Below, one piece after another: positions 54,154 through 62,994 of a stretch of 64,000 nucleotides of DNA. The notes beneath the pieces are model-generated. The model saw nothing but the letters and a program-made list of their open reading frames with translations. It had not been told where the DNA came from and did not search any database. Numbering within the stretch: the first letter of the stretch is position 1; each line of letters starts with the position of its first letter. This DNA comes from an uncultured archaeon (lineage in GTDB: Archaea; Thermoproteota; Bathyarchaeia; TCS64). The translations under genes were made by a program, and so were the position numbers. The DNA is taken from contig CALIUM010000007.1 in NCBI GenBank assembly GCA_938048735.1, forward strand, positions 1 to 64,000, written 5' to 3'.

Positions 54154-55167
54154 TTGGATGAGCCCCCCTGTTACGACCTGGAGGAAGAGCGCGTCATAGA
54201 GGAGATTAGGAGGCTTGATGCGAGGAGGGTTTTAGTACAACTTCCAGACGGCCTAAGGCCGCACGCCTTCAAGCTGACTGAGAGACTTGAGGGAGCTGGC
54301 GCCGAGATATTTCTCGCCGGGGACTCATGCTATGGGGCTTGCGACCTCGCTATCCGCCAGGCTGAAAGCTTGGGAGTCAACCTCCTAATCCATTATGGTC
54401 ATAACAGGATGCTTCCCGATGTGGAGATCCCGGTGCTCTACATCGAGGCCGCCTCGAAGGTTGACCTAAAGCCGGCCGTGGAGAGGTCCTTACCCCTGAT
54501 CGAGGGCTGGGAAAGGGTGGGGCTAACAACTACCGTCCAGCACATCCATAAGCTGGGAGAGGTTGCGGAGATGCTGAGAGGTAGAGGGATGGAGCCCTAC
54601 ATCGGAAAGGGAGGATTCGGCCTCCTAAGGCCGGGAGTGGTAACCGGCTGTAACTACAGCTCTGCCATATCCATAATGGAGATCGTTGATGGCTACCTAT
54701 TCATAGGAGGAGGGCGTTTCCACCCTATCGGGCTGGCTCTAGCCACCGGGAAGAGGGTTGTAGCTGCAGACCCCTATCTCGGCTCGGCTTTCATCATCGA
54801 GGAGTCGGAGATCAGGAGAATTATCATGAGGAGGCTGGCAGCCATAGAGTCCGCCAGGTATGCCGATAGGTATTGCATAGTCGTTGGACTGAAGCCTGGA
54901 CAACTCCATCTTCAGGAGGCATTAAACATGAAGAGGGCTTTGGAGGCGCGTGGTAAGAGGGCGGTCATCCTATGTCTAGATGAGGTTAGGGCAGAGGCTC
55001 TCAACAACTTCACAGAGGCCGAGGTCTTCATAGACACAGCATGCCCGAGGATAGCCCTAAATGGGCTAGAGGACCTCCGCAAGCCTTTCCTCACCCTCAG
55101 AGAGGCGGAGGCATTAATAGGTCTGAGAGGCGTAGAGGAGATCTGGAGATACGAGGGAGGGGTTTAG
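54154..55167 (+). CDS. dph2: diphthamide synthase Dph2
   Basis: A 337-residue radical enzyme with three scattered cysteines that hold a 4Fe-4S cluster: GDSCYGACDLA, VVTGCNYSSA and FIDTACPRIALNG. It transfers the aminocarboxypropyl group of SAM to the EF-2 His, the first step of diphthamide formation. TTG start, 25 bases after rpl10e. The target EF-2 is not in the window. Confidence 0.93.
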   Translation: MDEPPCYDLEEERVIEEIRRLDARRVLVQLPDGLRPHAFKLTERLEGAGAEIFLAGDSCYGACDLAIRQAESLGVNLLIHYGHNRMLPDVEIPVLYIEAASKVDLKPAVERSLPLIEGWERVGLTTTVQHIHKLGEVAEMLRGRGMEPYIGKGGFGLLRPGVVTGCNYSSAISIMEIVDGYLFIGGGRFHPIGLALATGKRVVAADPYLGSAFIIEESEIRRIIMRRLAAIESARYADRYCIVVGLKPGQLHLQEALNMKRALEARGKRAVILCLDEVRAEALNNFTEAEVFIDTACPRIALNGLEDLRKPFLTLREAEALIGLRGVEEIWRYEGGV

Positions 55168-55295
55168 GGATTCCGAGGTTTCCATAAGTAAAGCGCATGC
55201 TCGATGAGAAACATTATTCATAGCCCTAGGAGTAGAGTTTAATAAAAAGCGCGTGGATCGCCCTACGCGGCTCTAGTTCGGGGTGTGACAAGATC

Positions 55296-55895
55296 ATGCC
55301 AAGAGGGTTCGATGACAGCGGCCATACCCCACATAGGCTTAGGGAGAAATTTGTCTACCCTGGGGAACGCCTAGCCGTTGAGGAGGAGTTCTTCAGCGGG
55401 AGGGGAACCTACCTGGATAAGGGTGTAATTAGATCCGAGGAGCTAGGGATAGCCCTATACGACATCAGGGAGAGGGAGGTGAGGGTCTCAAAGGCTACAA
55501 GGGAACCCATAATTCCCAAGGAGGGTTTCGAGGTCATAGGAGAGGTGGGCTCGGTTCAGAAGAGGATGGCCAATGTGGATGTATTCATGGTCTCGGGCCG
55601 AGAGGTCTCCAGACCCTACACAGGGGTTATATATCCTCCCGCATCCAAGAGATCCTACAGAGGACTAGACATGGCGGTGAGGAGTGGTGATATAATAAAG
55701 GGCAGGATCATCAATACTAAGAATAGGGTGCTGCAGATCTCGATAGATGAAGAGGAACACGGCGTGATCCTCGCCTACTGCTCAAGATGTGGCTCCCCAT
55801 TAGAATATAGGAGAATCCGCCTCCATTGTCCGAGGTGCGGGAGGGCTGATAGGAGGAAGGTCGCAAAACGATACGGCTTGGAGGCATTGAATTGA
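55296..55895 (+). CDS. csl4: exosome subunit Csl4
   Basis: A 199-residue protein: N-terminal domain with KFVYPGERLAVEEEFFSGRG, S1 domain (VRSGDIIKGRIINTKNRVLQISI), and C-terminal zinc ribbon (CSRCGSPLEYRRIRLHCPRCG). It caps the archaeal exosome and recruits RNA. Its stop overlaps the TTG of rpoL as TTGA. A TATA-like TTTAATAAAAA near 55238 probably starts this transcript. Confidence 0.92.
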   Translation: MPRGFDDSGHTPHRLREKFVYPGERLAVEEEFFSGRGTYLDKGVIRSEELGIALYDIREREVRVSKATREPIIPKEGFEVIGEVGSVQKRMANVDVFMVSGREVSRPYTGVIYPPASKRSYRGLDMAVRSGDIIKGRIINTKNRVLQISIDEEEHGVILAYCSRCGSPLEYRRIRLHCPRCGRADRRKVAKRYGLEALN

Positions 55896-56191
55896 GGTTG
55901 AGGATCCTCTCCAGGGAAGATAACAGTCTTGAAATAGCCTTCGGAGGAGAGGGGCATACCCTCCTAAACCTCCTCCAGAACCTCCTACTCAAACAGAAGG
56001 GGGTTAAAATGGCGGGATACTCTAAGCCCCACCCCCTAATGGACCGCTCAATACTCTTCGTGAACACGGATGGGGATAAACCCCCGGAAGTGGCTCTAAT
56101 AGAGGCAGCTGAGGAGGGAAAGAGGCTTCTCAAAGAGTTCTTAGAAGAGTTCGAAAAAGCAGCTCGCCAGGTTAGAAGGCAGGATGCCTGA
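55892..56191 (+). CDS. rpoL: RNA polymerase subunit L
   Basis: A 99-residue Rpb11-like subunit: LEIAFGGEGHTLLNLLQNLL and YSKPHPLMDRSILFVNTDG. It dimerises with RpoD in polymerase assembly. The last base region overlaps the ATG of the DUF99 gene. Confidence 0.93.
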   Translation: MRLRILSREDNSLEIAFGGEGHTLLNLLQNLLLKQKGVKMAGYSKPHPLMDRSILFVNTDGDKPPEVALIEAAEEGKRLLKEFLEEFEKAARQVRRQDA

Positions 56192-56721
56192 TGAGTGTTG
56201 AACCTAGGATAAGGCAGGTCAAGAGGGAGATCAGAACCCTTGGGGTTGCGGTGAAAGGGTTCAAGAACGGAGGAAGCCTGATCATCGGGGTTGTCTTCAG
56301 GGGGGGCCTATACCTTGACGGGATCCTCAAGGCTACAGCTCATGACCCCGATATAACCTGCACAATGGTAGAGATGATCAAGTCTTCACCCCACTATCCC
56401 CAGATAAGGGTCCTCATACTCCACGAGCAACTAATAGACGAGGCAGTGAGGATAGACACCCCTCACCTGTATAATGAGGTCAAGAGGCCTCTAATCCTCC
56501 TCTCCGATGGAGACTTCAAGGGTGAACATAGAGCCTCGACGGAGATATTGGAGGTGGAGCTTGGGGGTAAAACCGTGAAGGTATTACCCCTCGGCCTGAG
56601 GAGGAGGGAGGCTGAGAAGATACTAACAATAACGACCAGGGATGGGGGGCTCCCAGAGCCCATAAGAGTGGCCGATCTGATCTCCTCGGCGCTGATCCGC
56701 TTGGAGGAACAAAAGATTTAA
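56191..56721 (+). CDS. DUF99 family protein (endonuclease V-like fold)
   Basis: A 176-residue protein with VKGFKNGGSLIIGVVFRGGLYLDG and SSPHYPQIRVLILHEQLIDEA, then a long KRPLILLSD region. Archaeal DUF99 proteins resemble endonuclease V without a proven activity. The usual IRVLGIDDG opening is changed here (IRTLGVAVKG), so a conserved acidic residue seems missing. It sits inside the csl4-rpoL-TFS run. Confidence 0.82.
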   Translation: MSVEPRIRQVKREIRTLGVAVKGFKNGGSLIIGVVFRGGLYLDGILKATAHDPDITCTMVEMIKSSPHYPQIRVLILHEQLIDEAVRIDTPHLYNEVKRPLILLSDGDFKGEHRASTEILEVELGGKTVKVLPLGLRRREAEKILTITTRDGGLPEPIRVADLISSALIRLEEQKI

Positions 56722-56762
56722 ATGCGATCTCCGAGATCGCAGTCGGAAGAGGTCTAGTTCTG

Positions 56763-57083
56763 ATGAAGTTCTGCTCAAGATGCGGCACCTTAATGAATCT
56801 AGATAGGGAGAGACAGGCATACGTCTGCCCGAAATGCGGTGCCGTGGAGACCCCTGAGAGTAGCATCGTCTACTCCAAGCCCGGAACCTCTAGGGACAAG
56901 GTAGTCCTCATCGGGAAGGAGGAGCTGAACCTGAGGACGACGCCCCAGGTGAAGATAAACTGCCCAAAATGCGGTAATAACACGGCCTATTGGTGGATGG
57001 TACAGACTAGAGGTGTGGATGAGAGCTCAACTCAGTTTTATCGCTGCACTAAGTGTGGATATACTTGGAGGGAGTATGGCTGA
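56763..57083 (+). CDS. tfs: transcription elongation factor TFS
   Basis: A 106-residue TFIIS-like protein. N-terminal zinc ribbon CSRCG..CPKCG. C-terminal zinc ribbon CPKCGNNTAYWW...CTKCG with the acidic hairpin RGVDESSTQFY that stimulates RNA cleavage by stalled polymerase. Confidence 0.95.
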   Translation: MKFCSRCGTLMNLDRERQAYVCPKCGAVETPESSIVYSKPGTSRDKVVLIGKEELNLRTTPQVKINCPKCGNNTAYWWMVQTRGVDESSTQFYRCTKCGYTWREYG

Positions 57084-57140
57084 AGAAGATCTTTTAAGTC
57101 ATGAAAGGTATAAACACTACGTGATGTTTGAGGTGTCGAG

Positions 57141-57893
57141 TTGTTTGAGGCTGAGCTCTCGAATGTCGAGCCCCTCCGCAACCTGATCAAGGCCATCTCA
57201 GTGGTGGTTGAAGAGGGAAGCTTCAGGATAGACGAGGAGCATATAAGGCTCCTCGCGATGGATCCCAGCCATGTAGCTATGGTCGACTTCGAGCTACCAA
57301 AGGAGTTCTTCGACAGATACTCCGCCAATGGTGATGTGAGGCTATCGATAAACATGAGGGAACTACTCAAATTTCTTGACCGTGTTGATAGAGGAGAACA
57401 GCTGAGGATAAAGCTAGACGAGGAGCAATCGAGGGTCGTCTTAGAGTGCAGGCGTGGAGGGCACATCAGGACCTTCACCATGCCCCTCCTCGAGCCCATG
57501 GAGGAGGAAGCACCATCCCCAAAGATATTCTTCAAAGCTTCCGCACGGGCTCTCACCCAGAGCATTAGGAGGGCCATCAGGGACGCCGCACTGGTAAGCG
57601 AGCATGTCAGGATAGAGATATCTGCGAAGGAGCTGAGGATCCAGGCCTCTGGAGAGGCGGGGAGCGTATCGAGCGTCTGGGAGATGGGAGCCGACGACCT
57701 ACTGGAGATAAAGGCCCAAGAGGACTCGAGGGCCACCTTCACCATCAGCTACCTTCAGGATATGGTCAACGCCGCGGCCATGTCTAGCGAGGTCACGAAC
57801 ATCGAGCTCTCAACGGATATGCCGATCAAGATGAGCTTCGAACTGCCCCAGGGGAAGCTGGTATACTATCTGGCCCCCTGCATCGGGGTCTAG
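57141..57893 (+). CDS. pcn: DNA polymerase sliding clamp PCNA
   Basis: A 250-residue two-domain clamp. FRIDEEHIRLLAMDPSHVAMVDFELP (interdomain-side region) and the C-terminal YYLAPCIGV tail are typical. TTG start at 57141; an upstream ATG at 57124 is out of frame. It starts the replication cluster with priL, priS and gins. Confidence 0.95.
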   Translation: MFEAELSNVEPLRNLIKAISVVVEEGSFRIDEEHIRLLAMDPSHVAMVDFELPKEFFDRYSANGDVRLSINMRELLKFLDRVDRGEQLRIKLDEEQSRVVLECRRGGHIRTFTMPLLEPMEEEAPSPKIFFKASARALTQSIRRAIRDAALVSEHVRIEISAKELRIQASGEAGSVSSVWEMGADDLLEIKAQEDSRATFTISYLQDMVNAAAMSSEVTNIELSTDMPIKMSFELPQGKLVYYLAPCIGV

Positions 57894-57940
57894 TGGAGAA
57901 AGGGTAAATATTTCGATCTCCCTCCTAAATACGGCCTGGG

Positions 57941-58996
57941 ATGATATCTGAGAGGGAGGCATCCAAGTACCCATTCCTCAAGGAGGCGGCCTCCCTACTC
58001 GAGCACCTAGAAATCGATATAGAGAATCTAACAGACCAGAGGTATAGACCGATCCTAGATAGGGGTGAGGAGAGGGTTATACAGGCGATAAGGTATGGTG
58101 TTGTTGGTGGGGGCCTCAAAGATGACCTAGCTGAGTTCCTCTCCTTCCCCATCGCCGTAATGCTCGTCTCGATGACAAGGGATCCATTCCTTGAGAGGAG
58201 GTATGCGTTAGCCGAGGCTGTGAGGGCTAGGAGGCTGCTGGAGAGCGAGGATGAGGGAAGAATAGCGGAGATCGCCAGAGGAGAGTTCCGCTGGAGGATA
58301 AAAGTACAGCGAAGAGAGATAGAGGATACCATCTACTCATTCGAGCTTCATTTTGTCGATTATCTCCGCAACTCCTCCTCCTTCAGGGAGGATAAATGGA
58401 GGCTCATAAACAGGATCCTAACGGAGGGTTATGTCCTCCTGACCAAGGCCGAGGCCGTACGGCTCCTCCAGGTAGAGGTGGAGGAGCTCATACGTCGCCT
58501 CTCATCGAGGCGAGTCGAGTCGAACATGCCCGAGCAGATAATGGAGAGGCTTGGAAGGATAAAGAGGACACTAGACGAGAGCAGATCAAGTATAGGGGAC
58601 TCAGCCCTTCCATCTGAAGTTATTCACGGGGCCTTTCCCCCCTGCATAACGCACTCATATAGAACGCTCACAGCCGGCGGGAGGCTCTCACACATTGAGA
58701 GGTTCACCCTATCCTCATTCCTACTCAACATAGGCATGGAGCCCGAGCGGATAGTTCAGCTCTTCGTCTCAGCCTCAGACTTCGATGAGGGCCTCACGAG
58801 GTATCAGATTGAGCATATATCCGGGCTTAGGGGCTCGAGGACAAGGTATACCCCACCGAACTGTATGACGATGCGCACTCATGGGATCTGCCACAATCCA
58901 GACAGCCTCTGTGGAAAGGTGAAACATCCTCTCAGTTATTATAGAAGGAGGGCATCTGAGTTGAGAATGTCTCCAAAGGCGAGGAAGGATAGATGA
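57941..58996 (+). CDS. priL: DNA primase large subunit
   Basis: A 351-residue protein. The C-terminal 4Fe-4S domain carries four Cys: GAFPPCITHSY, TPPNCMTMRTHGIC and DSLCGKVKHPLSYY. It binds PriS and helps initiate primers. 47 bases after PCNA. Confidence 0.95.
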   Translation: MISEREASKYPFLKEAASLLEHLEIDIENLTDQRYRPILDRGEERVIQAIRYGVVGGGLKDDLAEFLSFPIAVMLVSMTRDPFLERRYALAEAVRARRLLESEDEGRIAEIARGEFRWRIKVQRREIEDTIYSFELHFVDYLRNSSSFREDKWRLINRILTEGYVLLTKAEAVRLLQVEVEELIRRLSSRRVESNMPEQIMERLGRIKRTLDESRSSIGDSALPSEVIHGAFPPCITHSYRTLTAGGRLSHIERFTLSSFLLNIGMEPERIVQLFVSASDFDEGLTRYQIEHISGLRGSRTRYTPPNCMTMRTHGICHNPDSLCGKVKHPLSYYRRRASELRMSPKARKDR

Positions 58997-59116
58997 ACCA
59001 ACCGGCAAACATGGCCGTTAGCCCTCTCTGAGGCGTATCCCCTCACCCACTAGGATAGACCACCTCTTAGAAGAGATCCCTTAAAGGTGTATTCGTTGGA
59101 ATATAGTTAGGGTTAG

Positions 59117-60349
59117 ATGGCGGAGGATTGGGGCAGCACATCGTTTTTGGAGGAACAGTTCAGGCGTTACTATAGGGCAGGCGTGGCCAAGGTGGATCCC
59201 CCCCTCGAGATGGAGAGGAGAGAGTTCGGCTTCTTGCCCTTCGATGGAGGGGTGATGATACGCCATACCTCCTTCAGCGACCCCTCTCAGCTCCACGCAT
59301 TCATAATGGAGAAGGCCCCAGCCCATATCTACTACTCATCTGCATATTACCGCGAGCCGAGGGCGGATATGGAGTCGAAGGGCTGGATCGGGGCTGATAT
59401 GGTATTCGATATAGACGCTGATCATATGGAGACGCCCTGCAGGATGAACCATGATGCCTGGAGGTGTAACCTATGCGGAGCTGAGGGTATGGGAAGAGCC
59501 CCTGAGAGGTGCCCCAAATGCGGTGGTACAACCCTAGAGGAGGAGACATGGGTATGCGACATATGCCTAGATAAGGCCAAGGGAGAGGCCCAGAAGCTCC
59601 TGGACATCCTAATCCAAGATTTCGGGATCCCCCTAGAGTATCTCAAGGTGAACTTCACCGGGAACAGGGGATACCACATCCACATAACAGCTCCTTGGAT
59701 AAGGGGCTTGGACCAGAGGGCTAGGAGAGAGATAGTAGACTATGTCACGGGCTCTGGGATGAGGATCGAGCTGCTTGGGTTCAGGCCCGGTGTAAAGGGA
59801 TCATCCCCCCTCCACGGACTTGGATGGAGGGGAAGAGCATCCAAAGCCCTATACGACTACCTTGCTAAACCTCCACCAAGGCTTTTAGAAGAGGTGAGGA
59901 GGGGTAGGGGGAAGAAGATGAGGAGCATCACAGATTCTAGAGATGAGATCCTCAAGGTTTTAGGGGAGGGGCCACCCAGCGGCATACTAAAATATCTTGG
60001 CCGGGAATCCCTGAACAGGCTAATGGAGGAGGCGGTTAGGGAGCAGGCGGCTGCAGTGGATACCGTGGTGACGATGGATATTCACCGCCTTATAAGATTG
60101 CCCAACACCTTGAACGGGAAGACGGGGTTGATCGCCCAGCCGGTCTCCGTTGAGGGGCTGGAGGATTACGACCCCCTGAGCAGCTCCATAGCCTTCAAGG
60201 GTGGAGAGGTCCCCATATATGTGAGGAGGGCCCCAATGTTCAGGTTAGGAGGAGAGAAATACGGCCCCTTCAAGGAGGAGCCGGCCAGCCTACCCCTCGC
60301 CGCGGCGATATTCCTCCTATGCAGGAAGGCTGCGAGGATAGGGAGATGA
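59117..60349 (+). CDS. priS: DNA primase small (catalytic) subunit
   Basis: A 410-residue polymerase. The catalytic acids are in MVFDIDADHMETPCR (near 97). A zinc-binding Cys set follows (CNLCGAEGMGRAPERCPKCGG, CDIC), then the third Asp region and GNRGYHIHI. Its stop overlaps the ATG of the GINS gene as ATGA. Confidence 0.96.
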   Translation: MAEDWGSTSFLEEQFRRYYRAGVAKVDPPLEMERREFGFLPFDGGVMIRHTSFSDPSQLHAFIMEKAPAHIYYSSAYYREPRADMESKGWIGADMVFDIDADHMETPCRMNHDAWRCNLCGAEGMGRAPERCPKCGGTTLEEETWVCDICLDKAKGEAQKLLDILIQDFGIPLEYLKVNFTGNRGYHIHITAPWIRGLDQRARREIVDYVTGSGMRIELLGFRPGVKGSSPLHGLGWRGRASKALYDYLAKPPPRLLEEVRRGRGKKMRSITDSRDEILKVLGEGPPSGILKYLGRESLNRLMEEAVREQAAAVDTVVTMDIHRLIRLPNTLNGKTGLIAQPVSVEGLEDYDPLSSSIAFKGGEVPIYVRRAPMFRLGGEKYGPFKEEPASLPLAAAIFLLCRKAARIGR

Positions 60350-60912
60350 CCGGATATTACGGGAAGCTTCTTGAGGCCTGGGCGAAGGAGCTGGAGGCAG
60401 AGGGGCTTCAACAGCTGCCTGAGGGCTTTTATAGGGATATGTCCGAGTATGTCTCCAGGCTCAGGGAGCAGACGAGGATGCTGGAGCATGGAACCATGAG
60501 GAGCAGAATAGCCCTGAAGGAGAGGGAGTACGCTGAGAGGATGCTCAGGGAGCTTTTCAACACTAGGCTGAGGAAGATAGTGTCTATGGAGATAGAGGGA
60601 GTGCAGGTAGAGGCCTCAGAATTGCAGCCGGAGGAGAAGCTCTTCCACTCCGAGCTTAGGAGGATCCTCAGCGAGCATGGGGAAAGGCTTAAAAGCATCC
60701 TATTGGGTCGTCCACCCCGTATCGAGGCCAAGCAGACGGCGAAGGGCGATTACAAGGTGGTGAGGTTCCTCCAGGCTATCCCGGCCATAATAGGGGTCGA
60801 CATGAAGACCTATGGCCCCTTCAAGCCCGAGGACGTGGCCTCGATACCTCTCGAGAACGCTGAAAGCCTAATAAGGAGAGGAGTAGCTAAGGAGGTGGAG
60901 GTCTCGGGATGA
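60346..60912 (+). CDS. GINS-family replication protein (Gins51-like)
   Basis: About 188 residues. The helical A domain (GKLLEAWAKELEAEGLQQLP; TRMLEHGTMRSRIALKEREY) is followed by a small B domain (VRFLQAIPAIIGVDMKTYGPFKPEDVASIP). The A-B order is that of Gins51/Sld5. It joins MCM and the Cdc45/GAN-like protein in the helicase. ATG at 60346 (ATGA overlap with priS) is preferred to 60319. Confidence 0.88.
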   Translation: MTGYYGKLLEAWAKELEAEGLQQLPEGFYRDMSEYVSRLREQTRMLEHGTMRSRIALKEREYAERMLRELFNTRLRKIVSMEIEGVQVEASELQPEEKLFHSELRRILSEHGERLKSILLGRPPRIEAKQTAKGDYKVVRFLQAIPAIIGVDMKTYGPFKPEDVASIPLENAESLIRRGVAKEVEVSG

Positions 60913-61184
60913 AGGTACCGAAGTCCATAACCACCTACTGCCCTAGGTGCAATGCTCACATGGAGTTCTCAGTGTCGATCTACAAGGCGGGAAAGAGGAG
61001 AGGAGCCAAGTGGGGTGAGAGGAGGCAGGCCGAGAGGAAGAAGGGCTATGGTGGGCAGAAGTATCCGATACAGCATAATCAAGCAAAGGTGACAAAAAAG
61101 CAGACCCTGAAGCTTGAGTGTAGAAAATGCGGATACACCACACATAGGGAAGGGGTTAGGCTGAAGAAGGTGGAGGTCGAATAG
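60909..61184 (+). CDS. rpl44e: large ribosomal subunit protein L44e
   Basis: A 91-residue eL42: CPRCNAHMEFSVSIYKAGKR, a basic middle, and CRKCGYTTHREGVRLKKVEVE; four Cys bind zinc. ATGA overlap with the GINS gene. Confidence 0.96.
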   Translation: MKVPKSITTYCPRCNAHMEFSVSIYKAGKRRGAKWGERRQAERKKGYGGQKYPIQHNQAKVTKKQTLKLECRKCGYTTHREGVRLKKVEVE

Positions 61185-61185
61185 G

Positions 61186-61383
61186 ATGTCCGACTGGGAG
61201 AGCCTCATACCCCGGCCCTCTTCAAGGTTCCTCAGGGTTAGGTGCGAGAAGTGCGAAGGGGAACAGGTGGTTTTCAGCCATTCAACCCACACGGTCAGAT
61301 GCAGGACCTGCGGGGAGGTCATAGCTGAACCGACCGGTGGGAAGGCCAAGATAAGGGGCTCGATAGTGGCGGTTCTAGGATGA
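61186..61383 (+). CDS. rps27e: small ribosomal subunit protein S27e
   Basis: A 65-residue eS27 with zinc finger CEKCEGEQVVFSHSTHTVRC and CRTCG. 1 base after rpl44e; its end overlaps the aIF2-alpha start. Confidence 0.96.
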   Translation: MSDWESLIPRPSSRFLRVRCEKCEGEQVVFSHSTHTVRCRTCGEVIAEPTGGKAKIRGSIVAVLG

Positions 61384-62174
61384 GGGGGAGGATCATGAGA
61401 AAGCCTGAGTTTCCCACCCTAGAGGATCTTGTCGTGGCCACAGTCAAGAGGATAGAGCCTTTCGGGGCCTATGTCTCCCTCGACGAGTACGGGGGGAAGG
61501 AGGGCTTCCTACACATCTCGGAGATCTCCTCAACATGGGTTAAGAATATCAGGAGCCATGTAAGGGAGGGGCAGAAGGTCGTCCTACAGGTGTTGAGGGT
61601 TGATCCTGCGAAGGGCCATATAGATCTCTCCTTGAGGAGAGTCACCAAGGATGAGCGGAGGAAGAAGATGGAGGAGTGGAAGAAGGCTAGGAAGGCCGAG
61701 ATGCTGATTAAGAGCGCGGAGGGGATCCTTAAAATCGGGGAGGAGGAGCTAGAAAAGGCCATCTCCAAGATTATTGAGATGTACGGAAGCCTCTACAAAG
61801 GGCTGGAGGAGGCCTCGAAGAGGGGGATCCAAGCCCTCCTTGACGCTGGGGTATCACCGGACATCTCTGAGGTCCTGGCAAAGATAGCCTCGGAGAAGAT
61901 CCCAGCCAGATACGTCACGATCTCAGGTACATTCGAGGTAGTCTCCATGGGTCCTAGGGGGGTGGAGGAGATAAAGTCACTATTGCTCGAGGCTAAGAAG
62001 ATGGCTGGTGAGGATGCAGAGGTTCTGATATATGTCCAAGGGGCGCCGAGGTATAAGGCCGAGGTCAGAGCCGAGGATTATAAGAAGGCCGAGGCAATCC
62101 TTGAGAAGATAGTCGATTACGCAACCTCCAACTGGGTCGGAAACGAGAAAAGGATATCCTTCACCAGGGGATAG
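61380..62174 (+). CDS. eif2A: translation initiation factor 2 alpha subunit
   Basis: A 264-residue protein: S1 domain (LVVATVKRIEPFGAYVSLDEYGGKEGFLHISEIS), a helical middle domain, and an alpha/beta C-terminal domain that binds the gamma subunit. Part of the ternary complex bringing initiator tRNA. It may start at 61380 or at the ATG at 61395 (MRKPEFPTLEDLV). Same frame as the following Nop10 gene. Confidence 0.95.
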   Translation: MRGRIMRKPEFPTLEDLVVATVKRIEPFGAYVSLDEYGGKEGFLHISEISSTWVKNIRSHVREGQKVVLQVLRVDPAKGHIDLSLRRVTKDERRKKMEEWKKARKAEMLIKSAEGILKIGEEELEKAISKIIEMYGSLYKGLEEASKRGIQALLDAGVSPDISEVLAKIASEKIPARYVTISGTFEVVSMGPRGVEEIKSLLLEAKKMAGEDAEVLIYVQGAPRYKAEVRAEDYKKAEAILEKIVDYATSNWVGNEKRISFTRG

Positions 62175-62189
62175 GCGGGAGGGGGTTTC

Positions 62190-62453
62190 CTGGTCTGGCT
62201 CCTCAGAAAATGCACACTCTGCAACAGGTATACCCTAAATCAAGAAAGATGTCCGGTATGCGGAGGACCATTGAAGATTCCACATCCAGCAAAGTTCTCG
62301 ATGGATGATCGATATCAACACTATAGGATGAAGATGCGCAGGCTGGCTGAATATGAGGCTGGACCTGGGAAAGCCGGAGAGGAGGATAAAAAGTCTCTGA
62401 ATGATGGGTCAGATGGGGCATCAATGAATTCGACAAAAAGCTTTATTTCATGA
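62190..62453 (+). CDS. nop10: Nop10, with an apparent CTG start codon
   Basis: An H/ACA ribonucleoprotein subunit that binds Cbf5 for rRNA pseudouridylation. LRKCTLCNRYTLNQERCPVCGG and PHPAKFSMDDRYQHYRMKMR are the family's conserved regions. Between the aIF2-alpha stop (62172-62174) and the conserved start there is no in-frame ATG, GTG or TTG. CTG at 62190, 6-9 bases after a GGGAGGGGG Shine-Dalgarno-like run, is the only sensible start. The product of about 87 residues is longer than the usual 60, with a polar tail. Confidence 0.8.
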   Translation: MVWLLRKCTLCNRYTLNQERCPVCGGPLKIPHPAKFSMDDRYQHYRMKMRRLAEYEAGPGKAGEEDKKSLNDGSDGASMNSTKSFIS

Positions 62454-62839
62454 TAAGCAGCAGTCTAATTAAGATGTCAAGGAGCTATATCAAGATTTAT
62501 GGCCCTCCGGTGCTGAGGGCGATAAAGGCCCTGGAGTCCGTGGCTGTGGATATGTCGAAATCCGTAGAGCTCAGATTCAGCAATCGATGCATCCCATACC
62601 CCGGGCCCAAGCAAGAGACCTTCGAGTGGCAAAGGTACATTGAAGGGCTGAAGCAGACCTATGTCGAGTGCTACGAGCCGGTGAGGCTTATCAGCGACGC
62701 CCATGAATTGCTGGGCGATTACGACTTCTTCTTCGAGTGGAGCGGCAAGCCGAAGATGGATCAGTTAATGGAACTTATAGGGAAGATCGATAACGCTTTA
62801 AGAGGTCTAGGATGTCTTTACACCATTACAACAAAATGA
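62450..62839 (+). CDS. conserved-looking hypothetical protein
   Basis: A 129-residue protein with ATGA overlap to nop10. Features are IKIYGPPVLRAIKALESVAVD, CIPYPGPKQETFEWQRYIEG and YDFFFEWSGKPKMDQLMELI. Mostly helical, with Trp/Tyr-rich motifs and few charged repeats. No family recognised. Its place in a translation/pseudouridylation operon is the only functional hint. Confidence 0.65.
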   Translation: MISSSLIKMSRSYIKIYGPPVLRAIKALESVAVDMSKSVELRFSNRCIPYPGPKQETFEWQRYIEGLKQTYVECYEPVRLISDAHELLGDYDFFFEWSGKPKMDQLMELIGKIDNALRGLGCLYTITTK

Positions 62840-62994
62840 ATTTAGTAAAAACCTGCCATCTTTCTTTGAATATATCTTAATTCTAAACAACTAAGAAAAA
62901 CTTTCATTTGATTATACCATAATTTTGTCAATTTTCGATGCACAAAGACTTAACTAGTTGAGCTATTCTAATCACTTATTTTGTCTTGTTTTCA
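62840..62994. other. AT-rich convergent intergenic region
   Basis: About 155 bases between two convergent genes, with several T-rich runs (TTTGTCTTGTTTTC near 62980) that may act as terminators in either direction. No gene seen. Confidence 0.5.
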
